From NCBI GenBank assembly GCA_018398805.1, contig JAGFBZ010000340.1:1-64000 (forward strand): a DNA stretch of 64,000 nt, in the 5' to 3' direction. The stretch's first letter is position 1, and each line of letters begins with the position of its first letter. A program made the position numbers and the translations under genes. The notes beneath the pieces are model-generated. The model saw nothing but the letters and a program-made list of their open reading frames with translations. It did no database searches and was not told the origin of the DNA. Origin of the DNA: Hirundichthys speculiger (lineage: Eukaryota > Chordata > Actinopteri > Beloniformes > Exocoetidae). Shown here piece by piece: positions 10,811 through 21,665 of this stretch.

Positions 10811-12854
10811 AGACACAAATGGAGACAGTCTGTGAGGTACAGTCATCCCTTGCGCAAACGCAAATAAGTTGTGAATTTGAGTGGAATGGAATTATGCGAG
10901 GTTTAGTGGTGAACTCATCTTTGCTCAGGGATGGGGTGTTGGGGCGTTGTGATGTGTGCTGGCGCAGCAGCACCATAACCTTAGGTATGTGAATTGAAAT
11001 GCATGTTAACACAGCACCCAACGAGAAAAATAATTATTTTACCCAGCTTTCAAACAGCATTTAATTAGATGTAAATGCAGAGTGGTATCAAGCCTACCTG
11101 TAGATGGGGCCTTTGTAGTACTTAAGCTAATTGTAGCATTTAGTGCATGAATTGTTGTGCTCAACATCATCTTGGTAACTGTTTTATTTTTTCTTATTTC
11201 CCATAAAGGATGCAGGCTGTAAGAGTGAAGTACCGAGACCGCCAGAAATACATTTGTTATGAAGGGCAACTGACCTTCAAATCATTTTTGGAGTGTGGTG
11301 AGTGAAACAAATTGCATAACCTCATGTGTAAATTAGTGGTGCATTATTATTGTTATTATTAATATTGTCAAGGACCCTTAGAAGTATATGTATTTGATTG
11401 TGGAATCTCTAAATGTTGTTTTCTGTACCCTGAGAAAAAGAATGATTTGAATTAGACAAATCTTCATGATTTAAAAAAAAAAATGCAGATCTACAAGCTC
11501 AGCGTGGCACTTGTGCTACAGTATGAGCTTGTAGAGCTGCTATTTTTGGAGTATAAAATCGTTAAGTGGTTCAGCTCTAAAGTGACGCTGATGTGTGAAC
11601 TTTTAATAAAAATAAGATTAGTTGCACGGCACAATATCAGTCTTGTGCAATGTTATTTTGTCTTCACAGTTTCCAAGAAATTTGAAATTCCTACCTTGGA
11701 CTTAAAAGTCTATGATGATTTAAACACGGAAGTTGATGAGGATGCATTTGCATTTCTTGTAATGAAACCAGACCTGGGTGTGCTTGAGGTGTGTTTGCCC
11801 AAAGGGCTCAGATTCTGGCGGTGAGTCACTTTTTAACTTGGAGTCTTATAATCCATGCAGTCCTGGCTAACCTTGTAATGCAACATAATAAAGAGAGACT
11901 TACACATGTTGCATGGCATTTTTGAATAAACATGCCTCTACAGACACTTAAGAAAGCATCTGAGGAATAACTAGCCTGGTTTGTGGATCCATCCTAATCT
12001 AACGTGCTTTTTACATTACTCTTATCACAGATTATCCCCTCTTGCTAGTGACATGTTATTATAATCACACCTGTTGTGTCAACATGCTAGATTCAGTAAG
12101 CCCCTCTTCAAACTGCTCCATTGCCAGCAGAAGCAGCTCCTTTCTCAGCTCTGGAGCAGAAAATGAAGGGGACTCAGATGACACCATCATTTTGCAGTCT
12201 AGCCCTGCCCAAAGAAACAGAGATGACCTGATTCGTCTTGCTCAGGTAAGCTTTGCAGATGGAGAGATCAAGATGGTGATTCTGATTTTAAAAGGGGGGG
12301 GGGGGGACCAAGTAAAGTTGCAGAGAAATACGGGGCATGGTTAACATTTTTATCACTGTAAATGTAATTGGCCATAAAATCCCTGTGTCCGTTCCCTCTT
12401 TTTCCCCCGCACGCTTAGACCATTGAAAACATTCTGAGGGAGAAAACTGGAGGAGAGAGGATCCTAACCGAGTATGCTCGGAAAAAAAGCCTAACAGATT
12501 CCAGAAGACGTGACATGGTGAAGATATTGGTTGCACACATGGCGAGTGAACATGGGTATGTTGTCATGTAATTAACATCCAACCCTAACATTTATGATTT
12601 TATTTGGTGCAGAAGGCATCAGCATAGCAGTACTTTTGTTTGGATTTCGTGTGTGTGTGTGCACTGTAGGACGAGCCCTTCAAGGCGTGTTAAAGAGGAC
12701 TACGCAAAGGGCATCACTGCCTTGTTTCCATACCTGGCTGATCCCCAGGGCACTTTGGGCTATGTAAGTACATAAAACAAGTCTAACCTGTCTACTCATT
12801 ATTTCTAGTATTGATCCAAAAACCGAGTGAGATTTCAACTACGGTAAATATTAA

Positions 12855-13476
12855 AGGGATAGTTCAGGTCTTTTGACATGAATCTGTATGGCATCCTCAT
12901 TAGCAGTGTAGTGCATCAACAGTGACTTGCCCCGACGAAGGTAGTCCGGCTAGTTGTCTGGGGTCACGAAAATAAAGCGTTTTGCTTCTCAAAACAATAT
13001 GCGTTCAAGAGTGTGATATATTTGCATCACACACATCACATTGTCCTCAAAAAGTCAGACATCAAGATCGCCTGGCGCTATTTTCTCTTCATTCCTATCA
13101 CTCTGCACTGCCACTTCTGGACAGCTGTGCAGGTTCAGTGTTTAGTGTTCAGTGTTTACTAAGGTATCACTTGTGTCATAGTGGCAGCGCAGAGGGATAG
13201 GAATGGAGGGAAAATTGCGCCAGGCGATCTTGATGTCTGACTTTTTTGAGGACAATGTGATGTGTGTGATGCAAATATATCACTCTTTTGAACGCATATT
13301 GTTTTGAGAAGCAAAACGCTTTATTTTTGAGACAACTAGCCGGACTACCTTCGTCAACACGAAAACCAGGCCGGAATTTGGCTCACAAGACGCAGTCGGG
13401 GCAAGTCACTGTTGATGCACTACACTGCTGATGAGGATGCCATACAGATTCATGTCAAAAGACCTGAACTATCCCT
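12855..13476. mobile_element. Foldback MITE in intron, TTAA target duplication (Kolobok-like)
   Basis: Two long inverted arms: AGGGATAGTTCAGGTCTT at the left and its complement at 13459-13476, continuing through CATGAATCTGTATGGCATCC and beyond. They surround a short spacer and are flanked by TTAA (12851-12854 and 13477-13480). TTAA with AGGG-type ends fits non-autonomous Kolobok elements (inference). It lies between two exons of the SAMD3-like gene and can form a very long hairpin in a transcript. Confidence 0.85.
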
Positions 13477-15325
13477 TTAATATTTCTGTATGCTGACCCT
13501 TTCTCCTAACCTCAACAAGGTGAACACAGCAGATTTCAGACTGGTTGACCTTGATTTTAACAATTCTCCAGACAAGGACATGTTAGTTTTTTTAAGGAGG
13601 AAAAATAAAACGCTTTGATTTTTTTAGGAGCAGTATTACAATCCAGTAGATGGGAGTGGATTTCTTGCATGGAGAGTGAAAACGCTTCAAAAAGAAGCCT
13701 CAGAGGGACAAAGGAAAAGAAACCCTCAGCCACTGACAGGTACATGATTTTGAGTGTAGATTTTTTTTTCAATGAGAATTCACATGTTAAATTCATTTTT
13801 AAAGGGAATTTTCAGTTACAATGAATGTTTACCTTGGATATCAGGTCACCTATTATCATTTAATTTCATACCATCCATACTCCCAACTGCAGCGTGCAGG
13901 TGTTATATATTCTGTTTTTGTTGAAGATTTTTTTTTTTTAAATGTTCATTAATGAGCTCTGGACTCATTTTTAAAATTTCCTGTGGTCGCAAGTTATGTA
14001 TGGTTGCGGTATGTGGTTTCACTGTTACAGGTGGTCCAGATTCTGGTGACAGAACTCCCTTCAGTAAGGAAAACCAGCTAACCACAGAAACCCAGTGTCG
14101 TGAGGCCATCGCATTCATGCAGCATACAACTGATGAAGCAATCATCAAGGAGAAGATGAAACAGACCTTCACGTATCGCCAATCAATGGTTCATGACCCA
14201 GTGAAGTCCTCTGAAGTATTCACCACCTTTCCAAGATTTCTTGACATTACGGGAATGGTATGTCGCTCTTAAACTGCCTTGCATTAAAATCGAGCTGAAA
14301 TGAAAAATTACTTCATCTCAGATCTCATCCCTGGTGCATCTATTAACAATCTATGCCATGTTGTTTTCTGTATCCCATCTTGTCTGCAGATAGAGCAGGA
14401 TTTCAGTCTGATGTTTGGTGATGACATCTCTGCTAAGTTCCTGGAGAAGTGGCCTACTCACTACAGGCAGAAAGTCCTTGAACAAAGCCGTGGCCTCACC
14501 CAGACAAGCGACCTTGAAGATCTCCTTCATAATGCTGAATCCACAACAGAAGAGCTGGAAGATGGTACACTTGAATTAAAGAAATAATAATGGATGTGGG
14601 AAATGATTTTGAAACAAAAATATAAACATTTTAGGAAAAATGTCTTTCTGAATTTTCTTGTATTTTCGGGATGGGACAGTGAAATGTCCTCCATCTTGCT
14701 CCTTATCCACCTTATGCCACCATCACCTCATGGCCACAACAAGAGACCAGGAAAGCTCTCCGCCAGACAAGCCATTGACCCCCTTGTGAAATTTATCAAG
14801 GTAATGTTACAGTTTAATTGAAGTTTAAGATGGCTCACTGTTCTGTCCATAATAAACCTTAAAACTACACTCTTGTGAAATCATGCAATGACCATGCTCC
14901 TCTGTAATCAGTGAGGGCCCTGTGATATTTATCTGATTTGGGTCCCCACAGATCTATTATCACCCTGAGATATGCTAATATGAATAAGTTTATTTCTTTT
15001 ACATTTAGCAGAATAAAAAATATAAGGCTGAAAATGTACATGTGTTACTGGGACCAGTGTTGAGGGGCATCTGGACAGCATCACAGAGAGCCGTCAACCC
15101 TATCTACTGGCTGTGGGGACCCAGAGGAGCGCCATACACAAATATTTCATTGTGATTGACAAGCATGCAATCCCGTGTCAGTCACCAGATTCTCTTGCCT
15201 CTTTTGACGAACTTTTTAAAGCCCATTTTGTCTTCGCTACCTCATACAACAGGGATATGGCCAATGTCTACCACTTCTTGCAAACCGCTGTTTACCAGAT
15301 TGATGCTGCTACCACCAAAGTGAAT

Positions 15326-15333
15326 CCCAGGGT
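15326..15333. repeat. Left 8-bp target duplication (CCCAGGGT) of inner hAT element
   Basis: CCCAGGGT is coding sequence (Pro-Arg-Val) of the SAMD3-like gene and is repeated exactly at 16559-16566. Confidence 0.93.
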
Positions 15334-16558
15334 CAGTGTTTCCGCTAGAAAAAATTGGCACCGGACAATGTGACCGGCAGGTTTTCAATTTACCAGACAA
15401 ATGTTTAAAATCCCGGTCACATAGGCTATATAAATTTATTGAGGTTAAAAATAAATTATATGCAGTAGTACGATATCATTGCAAGTCATTTAATAGTATT
15501 TTTATTGAAAAACAGGCTATTTCAAATAAAATAAGTCCCGTCAATTGATTCACGAGCATAACTTCTAAAAATAAATAAATATTGCAGAAGCTTGCGCTCT
15601 TCTGACACATGAATGAACATAAAAGATGAAGGCCTATATACTCTAAGATAAATCAGTTTGCAAACAAATAAAAAACACATCTGGAGTGGCAAATAACATT
15701 TTAATAACGTCGCTGTGCTGCCAAATTGAAATAAAATAATGTCCGTTCGCTATATAGTATATATTTAATTCGGGTTCAGCAGAGAGAAACCTCTCTCTGC
15801 TGGCACACTGGAGACAGGGATCACGCAGGCTATCTTGGCCAGTTGAGCCCACTCGGGGTAGATTTCACTGAAATCCCTGATGAGAACTTCACAGGCTGTT
15901 GAGAAGTCCAAGCCTCCATAACCGCGGAGCGCTGTCATTACGGAGATGGCATCTCTGCGCGCACTTGTGGCATCAATGAGTGGGGCCGTGGCTGGAGCCG
16001 ACTCGTCCTCACTGGTCATTCCTTTTCCAAAATGATCAGTGATGGTTTGGATGGCTGTTTCAGCATACTCCTGGAGCGCTGAACGGATTGATAATTAATC
16101 AGTGAATGTTTTAATGAAATGTCAAATATGGTAAAATGTTCCAGTTATCTTTTTTATTAGTCATCACCCTCGCCATTAGAGCTTTTTCGTTTTAGAAAAT
16201 AGCTTTTGAGATTCGCCTGTTTCGCCATGTCAAAGACCTCTCTGTTGTGGTGCGCCGTTTGTCAGATTTAATGAAACAAATGCAACAAGTTTCGTTCCGT
16301 GCAGAAAAAAAGTTTCGTTCAACATATAGGCTACATTCATTCATTCACACACACACGCACACACACACTACTCATTAGTAAAAAAAAGTATATGTTTTTT
16401 CATAAAATGACGTGAAAATTACCCATTTTATTACAACTGAAATTGTGCTTGGGAGGAGTATTTTCACCGGACATTTTGACCGGAGAGATTATAAAATACC
16501 GGACTTCGGCATATTTTACCGGACAAAGTCCGGCAATTACCGGACAACGGAAACCCTG
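15334..16558 (-). mobile_element. Non-autonomous hAT element inserted in a coding exon
   Basis: 1,225 bp with ends CAGTGTTTCCG (left) and CAGGGTTTCCG (right, inverted), and a perfect 8-bp duplication. Subterminal copies of ACCGG/CCGGACA occur at both ends. It retains only a C-terminal fragment of a transposase on the minus strand. It interrupts the reading frame seven codons before a clean end of the host exon. Confidence 0.93.
15765..16019 (-). pseudogene. hAT transposase C-terminal dimerisation fragment
   Basis: The reading frame ends ...IACVIPVSSVPAERGFSLLNPN. The segment PVSSVPAERGFSLLN is the conserved core of hAT dimerisation domains (usually S-x-x-x-ERxFS-x-x-N). Everything upstream (zinc finger and catalytic region) is missing, so this is an internally deleted copy. 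Confidence 0.85.
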
Positions 16559-16597
16559 CCCAGGGTTAAAGAGATGAGAGCTCGGATGCTACACTGA

Positions 16598-17368
16598 CTT
16601 TGATGCTTTGGTTTGGAGGGTTCTGATGTTATACTGCAAAGATCTGTTTGAGGGATCTGATGCTGCACTGATTGTGATTTGAGATGTTTTGTTTTATTTG
16701 CAAAGGCCTTCAGGCAAATGCCAATTCACTAATTAAGCACTTTAAGTTGATACATGGACTTTGTTCAGGAAAGACACTTCGTCTGAAATGTGGTCAACCT
16801 GGTTGTTCTCATTTTTTTTACTTTTACAGTATTAACATGTAAATTATGGGTGTTCAGTGCATGTGTTATGCATTTTAAAAAAATACAATGCATTGTTGAA
16901 TATTAATTTCTGGTCTTTTTTATTTCAAACATTTTAATCCAGAGTTGTTGTTTTTGTTATCAATATTGAGTAAAAATACAATTCTTTATTGAGTGAAATA
17001 GAACTCTATTAATAGTAGAAATAGAACTCTATTATGAGGCAGTTACTAGTCAGTACAGAGTAAAATACAACTCCATTAATAGTAGAAATAGAACTCTATT
17101 ATGAGGCAGTTACTACTCTGAGCAGAGTAAAATACAACTCTGTATTGAGTGAAATGGTGGTGGAGTTGTTCTCACTTTATGCTAAATTGAGTAAATTTTA
17201 ATCTTGTGGAGTAAAATTTGAACTCTAGATAGAGCAGAAATAACACTGAAAATTTAACTCTTTGACAAGAGTAAATTTTACTCTTTTTGGACTGGGACCA
17301 AATACTGTCTTTTTGGGAGTAAAATTTTACTCAAATTGAGTCAAATTTACTCTTCAAAATTTACTGTG
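16598..17368. repeat. Right terminal region of the TA-flanked element with GAGTAAAAT repeats
   Basis: After the gene stop come plain AT-rich DNA and then two imperfect tandem copies of a block (AATAGTAGAAATAGAACTC ... GAGGCAGTTACTA, near 16,999 and 17,070). Palindromic GAGTAAATTTTACTC-type motifs run up to the end at 17368. These probably act as transposase-recognition or structural terminal sequences (inference). Confidence 0.6.
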
Positions 17369-17370
17369 TA

Positions 17371-17519
17371 CCTACCTTTGTGAAAGTGGATTCTCCTCCC
17401 TCACCTACCTGAAGAGAAAATACCGCTCCAGACTGCAGCCTGAGGATGACATGATGCTCTGGCTGACAACCTCCATCTCCCCCAGAGATGGAGGTCCTGG
17501 TTTCAGCCATGTAGGCTAA
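17371..17519 (+). pseudogene. hAT transposase, 3' part with dimerisation domain
   Basis: It encodes TYLCESGFSSLTYLKRKYRS and about 29 further residues to a stop at 17519. This is the ZBED5-type hAT C-terminal dimerisation motif. It continues the frame that stops at 2805 once the 14.6-kb insert and one TA are removed. Confidence 0.93.
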
Positions 17520-17711
17520 TAACCCAGTCAGGAATTGGTTAATGAGGTGAAATAAGCAGAATAAAATACATCTAAAAGTTATTATAAGCCAGGCTTAAAA
17601 TGTGACATATTAAAAAAAAGGGGAAAAAATTAAGAATTACAAGCAGGGGTCCCTGCTCTGTTTTTCTCTCATCCAAGGGGTCCCTGGGCTAAAAAAGGTT
17701 GAAGACCCCTG

Positions 17712-17719
17712 CTTTAGCT
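17712..17719. repeat. Right 8-bp target duplication of the outer hAT element
   Basis: CTTTAGCT, identical to 615-622. Confidence 0.9.
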
Positions 17720-17974
17720 GATACCAGTCTGGCTGCATCACACCCTCCGTTCTGATTGGTTGACTGCTGCAGGGAGGAACCAGCAGGTGTGGAAGCACAG
17801 GTACCGCTAACAGTAGCGAGATGGATGATCTGGAAAGTCCTTCAAACATTCATCTTCTAGAGGAGACCGTGGTGTTTGGATGTTCACCACAATACAGACA
17901 CATTTACTCAAATACACCTTCTAGTTGCTGAGTTAGCAGACTCTTCCTCTGACGCTGTCATGTTGGTATTGGAA

Positions 17975-18800
17975 TGTTCCACATTCATTCATTTATTCAT
18001 TCATCCATCCATTCATTCATTCATCCCTTCATTCACCCATTCATTCATCCCTTCATTCATCCATTCAGCCATCCATTCATTCATTCATCCATTCATTCAT
18101 TCATTCGTCCATTCATTCATCCCTTCATTCATCCATTCATGCATCCCTTCATTCATTCATTCATCCATTCGTTCATCAATTCATTCATTCATTCATTCAT
18201 TCATTCATCCATTCAGTCATCCCTTCATTCATTCATTCATCCATTCATCCATTCATTCATTCATTCTTCCATTCATTCATTCATTCATCCATTCATTCAT
18301 TCATCCATTCATCCATTCATTAATTTATCCATTCATTCATCCATTCATTCATTCATTCATTTATCCCTTCATTCACCCATTCATTCATCCATTCATTCAT
18401 TCATTAATTCATTTATCCATTCATTTAATCATTCATCCATTAATTCATACATTAATTCATCCATTCATTCTCTCATTCATCCATTCATCCATTCATTCGT
18501 CCATTCATTCATCCATTCATGCATCCATTCATTCATCCATTCATTCGTCCCTTCATTCATCCATTCATTCATTCATTCATCCATTCATACATCCATTCAT
18601 TCATCCATTCATCTATTCATTCATTCATTTATCCTTTCATTCATCCATTCATTCATCCCTTCATTCATCCATTCATTCATTCATCCCTTCATTCATCCAT
18701 TCATTCATCCATTCATTCATCCCTTCATTTATCCATTCATTCATTCATCCCTTCATTCATCCCTTCATTCATCCATTCATCCATCCATTAATTTATTCTC
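17975..18800. repeat. (CATT)n/(CATC) microsatellite block, about 0.8 kb
   Basis: Tetranucleotide CATT/CATC/TTCA repeats with irregular point variants. All plus-strand frames are open and read as Ile/His/Ser/Phe/Pro repeats, which is an artefact of the repeat. Confidence 0.95.
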
Positions 18801-19395
18801 ATTTGACCAAAGGATAACAACGTATGCACAACACCAGGGTTCACTGTAAGGGTCACTCTCATCGGTTGTTCCCTCACCAGTTATTAAGAAGCTTCCTGAA
18901 ATAAACCACCAATAAAATATAACATTATTGTCCACTGGAGTTTGGAGGCGGAGCCTCATTTCTGTCTCCTCACAATTACCTTTTTTTTATAGTTGAACAC
19001 CATCTACAAAGCGCCACAGAGCCGACACCAGTCCAGTCAGCTCTTCTGTCCTCCAACGAGGAGACACCAGGACGTCCTTGCGTCGAGAAGACCATGGTTT
19101 TGACGTATTATTCACAGCTCCTATTTTTAGAGTTCAGTCTCCAGCCTTAAAAGGCAGTCGAATCCTTACAGTATGTGCAGAGGAGCAGTATCCCTGTCAG
19201 TGTGCATTAAAGACACGCTGTCCCGTCCTGTTGGATGGCCTCACTGCAGGGCAGCATGCTGGATTGTGAAAAAAGCAGTGGGAAAAAAAGTCAGACACTA
19301 GGAAAAAGCAAGAGGAGAAGGGCCAGGATTATGTAAATGATGCAGAATGCCAGCGCACAGGAAGACGTGGACGCTCTGACATCTGAGCACCATTT
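18801..19395. other. Intergenic, no gene seen
   Basis: Unique-looking sequence with short open frames only. No domain, splice structure or RNA gene recognised. Confidence 0.5.
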
Positions 19396-19947
19396 AGATG
19401 AATGCTACCACACCGCAAATGCTACCACACCACGAATGCTACCATACCGTGAATGCTACCACACCATGAATGCTACCACACCACGGATGCTACCACACCA
19501 TGAATGCTACCACACCGTGAATGCTACCACACCACGGATGCTACCACACCATGAATGCTACCACACCGTGAATGCTACCACACCACGGATGCTACCGCAC
19601 CACGGATGCTACCGCACCATGAATGCTACCACACCGTGAATGCTACCACACCACGGATGCTACCGCACCACGGATGCTACCGCACCATGAATGCTACCAC
19701 ACCGTGAATGCTACCACACCACAGATGCTACCACACCATGAATGCTACCACACCACGGATGCTACCACACCACGGATGCTACCGCACCCTGAATGCTACC
19801 ACACCATGAATGCTACCTGAATGCTACCACACCACGGATGCTACCGCACCACGAATGCTACCACACCATGAATGCTACCACACCACGGATGCTACCACAC
19901 CACGGATGCTACCACACCACGGATGCTATCGCACCGTGAATGCTACC

Positions 19948-20060
19948 TAGGGTTGCCAACCGTCCCTTGAAAAATGGAACCCTCCCCTATTTATAAACTA
20001 AAGTAAGAGGTCTATAAATGGGGGAGGGTTCCATTTTTCAAGGGACGGTTGGCAACCCTA
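19948..20060. mobile_element. 113-bp hAT-type MITE, copy 1
   Basis: Nearly perfect inverted repeat: TAGGGTTGCCAACCGTCCC to its complement, with inner arms including GGAACCCTCCCC. Flanked by ATGCTACC on both sides (19940-19947 and 20061-20068), an 8-bp target duplication taken from the minisatellite unit. Confidence 0.92.
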
Positions 20061-20538
20061 ATGCTACCACACCGTGAATGCTACCACACCACGGATGCTA
20101 CCACACCACGGATGCTACCACACCACGGATGCTACCGCACCACGGATGCTACCACACCAAGAACACTACCACACCACGGATGCTACCACACCATGAATGC
20201 TACCACACCGTGAATGCTACCACACCACGGATGCTACCACACCACGGATGCTACCGCACCGTGAATGCTACCACACCGTGAATGCTACCACACCACGGAT
20301 GCTACCACACCATGAATGCTACCACACCACGGATGCTACCACACCACGGATGCTACCGCACCCTGAATGCTACCACACCATGAATGCTACCTGAATGCTA
20401 CCACACCACGGATGCTACCACACCACGGATGCTACCGCACCACGAATGCTACCACACCATGAATGCTACCACACCACGGATGCTACCACACCACGGATGC
20501 TACCACACCACGGATGCTATCGCACCGTGAATGCTACC

Positions 20539-20651
20539 TAGGGTTGCCAACCGTCCCTTGAAAAACAGAACCCTCCCCTATTTATAAACTAAAGTACGAG
20601 GTCTATAAATGGGGGAGGGTTCCATTTTTCAAGGGATGGTTGGCAACCCTA
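20539..20651. mobile_element. 113-bp hAT-type MITE, copy 2 (duplicated with the array)
   Basis: Same length, ends and ATGCTACC flanks as copy 1, with a few substitutions (for example AAAAACAGAACCC in the left arm). The copies sit at identical positions within a 591-bp period, so copy 2 arose by array duplication rather than by a second insertion. Confidence 0.9.
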
Positions 20652-20960
20652 ATGCTACCACACCGTGAATGCTACCACACCACGGATGCTACCACACCAC
20701 GAATGCTACCACACCATGAATGCTACCACACCATGGATGCTACCACACCACGAATGCTACCACACCATGAATGCTACCACACCATGGATGCTACAACACC
20801 ATGAATGCTACCACACCATGGATGCTACAACACCATGGATGCTACAACACCATGAATGCTATCACACCATGAATGCTACCACACCACCGATGCTACCAAC
20901 CCATGAATGCTACAACACCTCGAATGCTACCACACCATGGATGCTACCACACCACGGTCT

Positions 20961-21480
20961 TAACAGGAGAGCTGCAGGTTCAGGTGTCAGGACAGCAAAC
21001 ATCCATGTCTGACTTCCTGTCAGTCAATTAATTTTATTTTAGAGCAAAAAGAACGATGCAGTTCCTCTACCGACCACTAGAGGCTGCAGTTCTTCTACTA
21101 ACCACTAGAGGAAATGGACAGCTCAGGAACCTGCAAGTGATGCTTCAGTCGAAGCTTCATGATGAACCACTCAGAGACAACTGCTCCATGAATGACACCT
21201 GCACGTACATGGATGATGAACCAACCACCACCACTCGTTCAACGAACCACAGGAAAGTAAAGAATATGGAGCAGAGTTACAGTAACAAGATGCTCCCAAG
21301 TAATTATGAATGAGCTGGAGGAGGAGGAAGGGAGGAGAAAAGGGAAGGAAAAGGAGAAAAGCAGTGGAGACACAACTCAGCAGATCATGTTGGCGTCCCC
21401 CTGCAGCGTAGGCCTATAGCAGCATAGCTATGATGAAGCTGTGATTAAGACGAGCTACTCTAGTCTGAGCTCCTACAAAT
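20961..21480. other. Intergenic, isolated 28-bp minisatellite units
   Basis: Positions 21060-21110 contain two inverted units (GTTCCTCTACCGACCACTAG) of the repeat family found in arrays at 23 and 29 kb. No gene recognised. Confidence 0.5.
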
Positions 21481-21484
21481 ATGG

Positions 21485-21665
21485 CTATAACTATTAGCCC
21501 CTACACACTATAGTTTAGACTAACTGTAGCTATAACTATTAGCCCCTACACACTATAGTTTAGACTAACTGTAGCTATAACTATTAGCCCCTACACACTA
21601 TAGTTTAGACTAACTATAGTTATAACTATTAGCCCCTACACACTATAGTTTAGACTAACTGTAGG
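21485..21665. repeat. 45-bp tandem repeat, about 4 copies
   Basis: The unit TATAACTATTAGCCCCTACA with its continuation CACTATAGTTTAGACTAACTG repeats with little variation. Confidence 0.93.

Larger units (their letters stand above)
11210..16597 (+). pseudogene. SAMD3-like multi-exon gene with N-terminal CIDE-N/PB1-like domain (broken, transposon-borne)
   Basis: Coding exons: 11210-11297, 11670-11820, about 12091-12245, 12419-12555, 12670-12763, 13628-13739, 14031-14257, 14390-14564, 14670-14800 and 15009-15333 continuing 16567-16597. Most have canonical splice sites and compatible phases. The N-terminus (VKYRDRQKYICY ... DLNTEVDEDAF ... PDLGVLEVCL) resembles a CIDE-N/PB1 ubiquitin-fold domain. 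A Ser-rich acidic linker follows, then a region (ILREKTGGERILTEYARKK, DYAKGITALFPYLADPQG, GFLAWRVKTLQ) that I recall from fish SAMD3-like proteins of unknown function. Defects: acceptor CGG instead of CAG at 14667-14669, a 1-base loss near 15062 (after LLGPV), an unresolved phase at the 11820/12091 join, and a hAT insertion in the last exon. It lies entirely within the TA-flanked element. Confidence 0.8.
2806..17368. mobile_element. 14.6-kb TA-flanked DNA element carrying a SAMD3-like gene
   Basis: The hAT coding frame breaks after ...GCAAC-TA at 2805 and resumes after TA at 17370. Joining the flanks over one TA restores the expected Thr-Thr-Tyr-Leu-Cys-Glu-Ser reading of the hAT C-terminus. 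The insert begins CACAGGAAAAATGA and ends, read inverted, CACAGTAAATTTTG, so it has short imperfect termini and a TA duplication. The right end (16970-17368) is rich in GAGTAAAAT/ATTTTACTC repeats. The only gene native to it that I recognise is the multi-exon gene at 11210-16597. I see no classical transposase, so it may be non-autonomous, or the gene product may itself act in transposition (speculative). Superfamily is undetermined. Confidence 0.85.
623..17711 (+). mobile_element. Outer hAT transposon, expanded to 17 kb by nested insertions
   Basis: The left end TAGGGGTCTTCAACC (623-637) is matched inverted by GGTTGAAGACCCCTG (17697-17711), with a perfect 8-bp duplication outside. Removing the inner element 2806-17368 and one TA leaves about 2.5 kb and one transposase reading frame of about 647 codons (1003-2805 plus 17371-17519), the normal size for a hAT element. 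This confirms that the two distant coding pieces belong together. The element is dead: two stops and two frameshifts lie in the 5' part. Confidence 0.92.
19396..20960. repeat. 17-bp minisatellite (GAATGCTACCACACCAT) with 591-bp higher-order repeat
   Basis: A 17-bp unit, GAATGCTACCACACC(A/G)(T/C), repeated about 85 times with variants. Two copies of a 113-bp MITE are embedded at the same register, 591 bp apart, which shows amplification of a larger block after the MITE inserted. Because 17 is not a multiple of 3, the array reads in all frames as a 17-residue repeat; it is not a gene. Confidence 0.95.

Noticed and set aside
17876..18849. Overlapping frames of about 300 codons rich in His, Ile, Ser and Phe
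   Set aside because: Translation of a CATT/CATC microsatellite in several frames at once.
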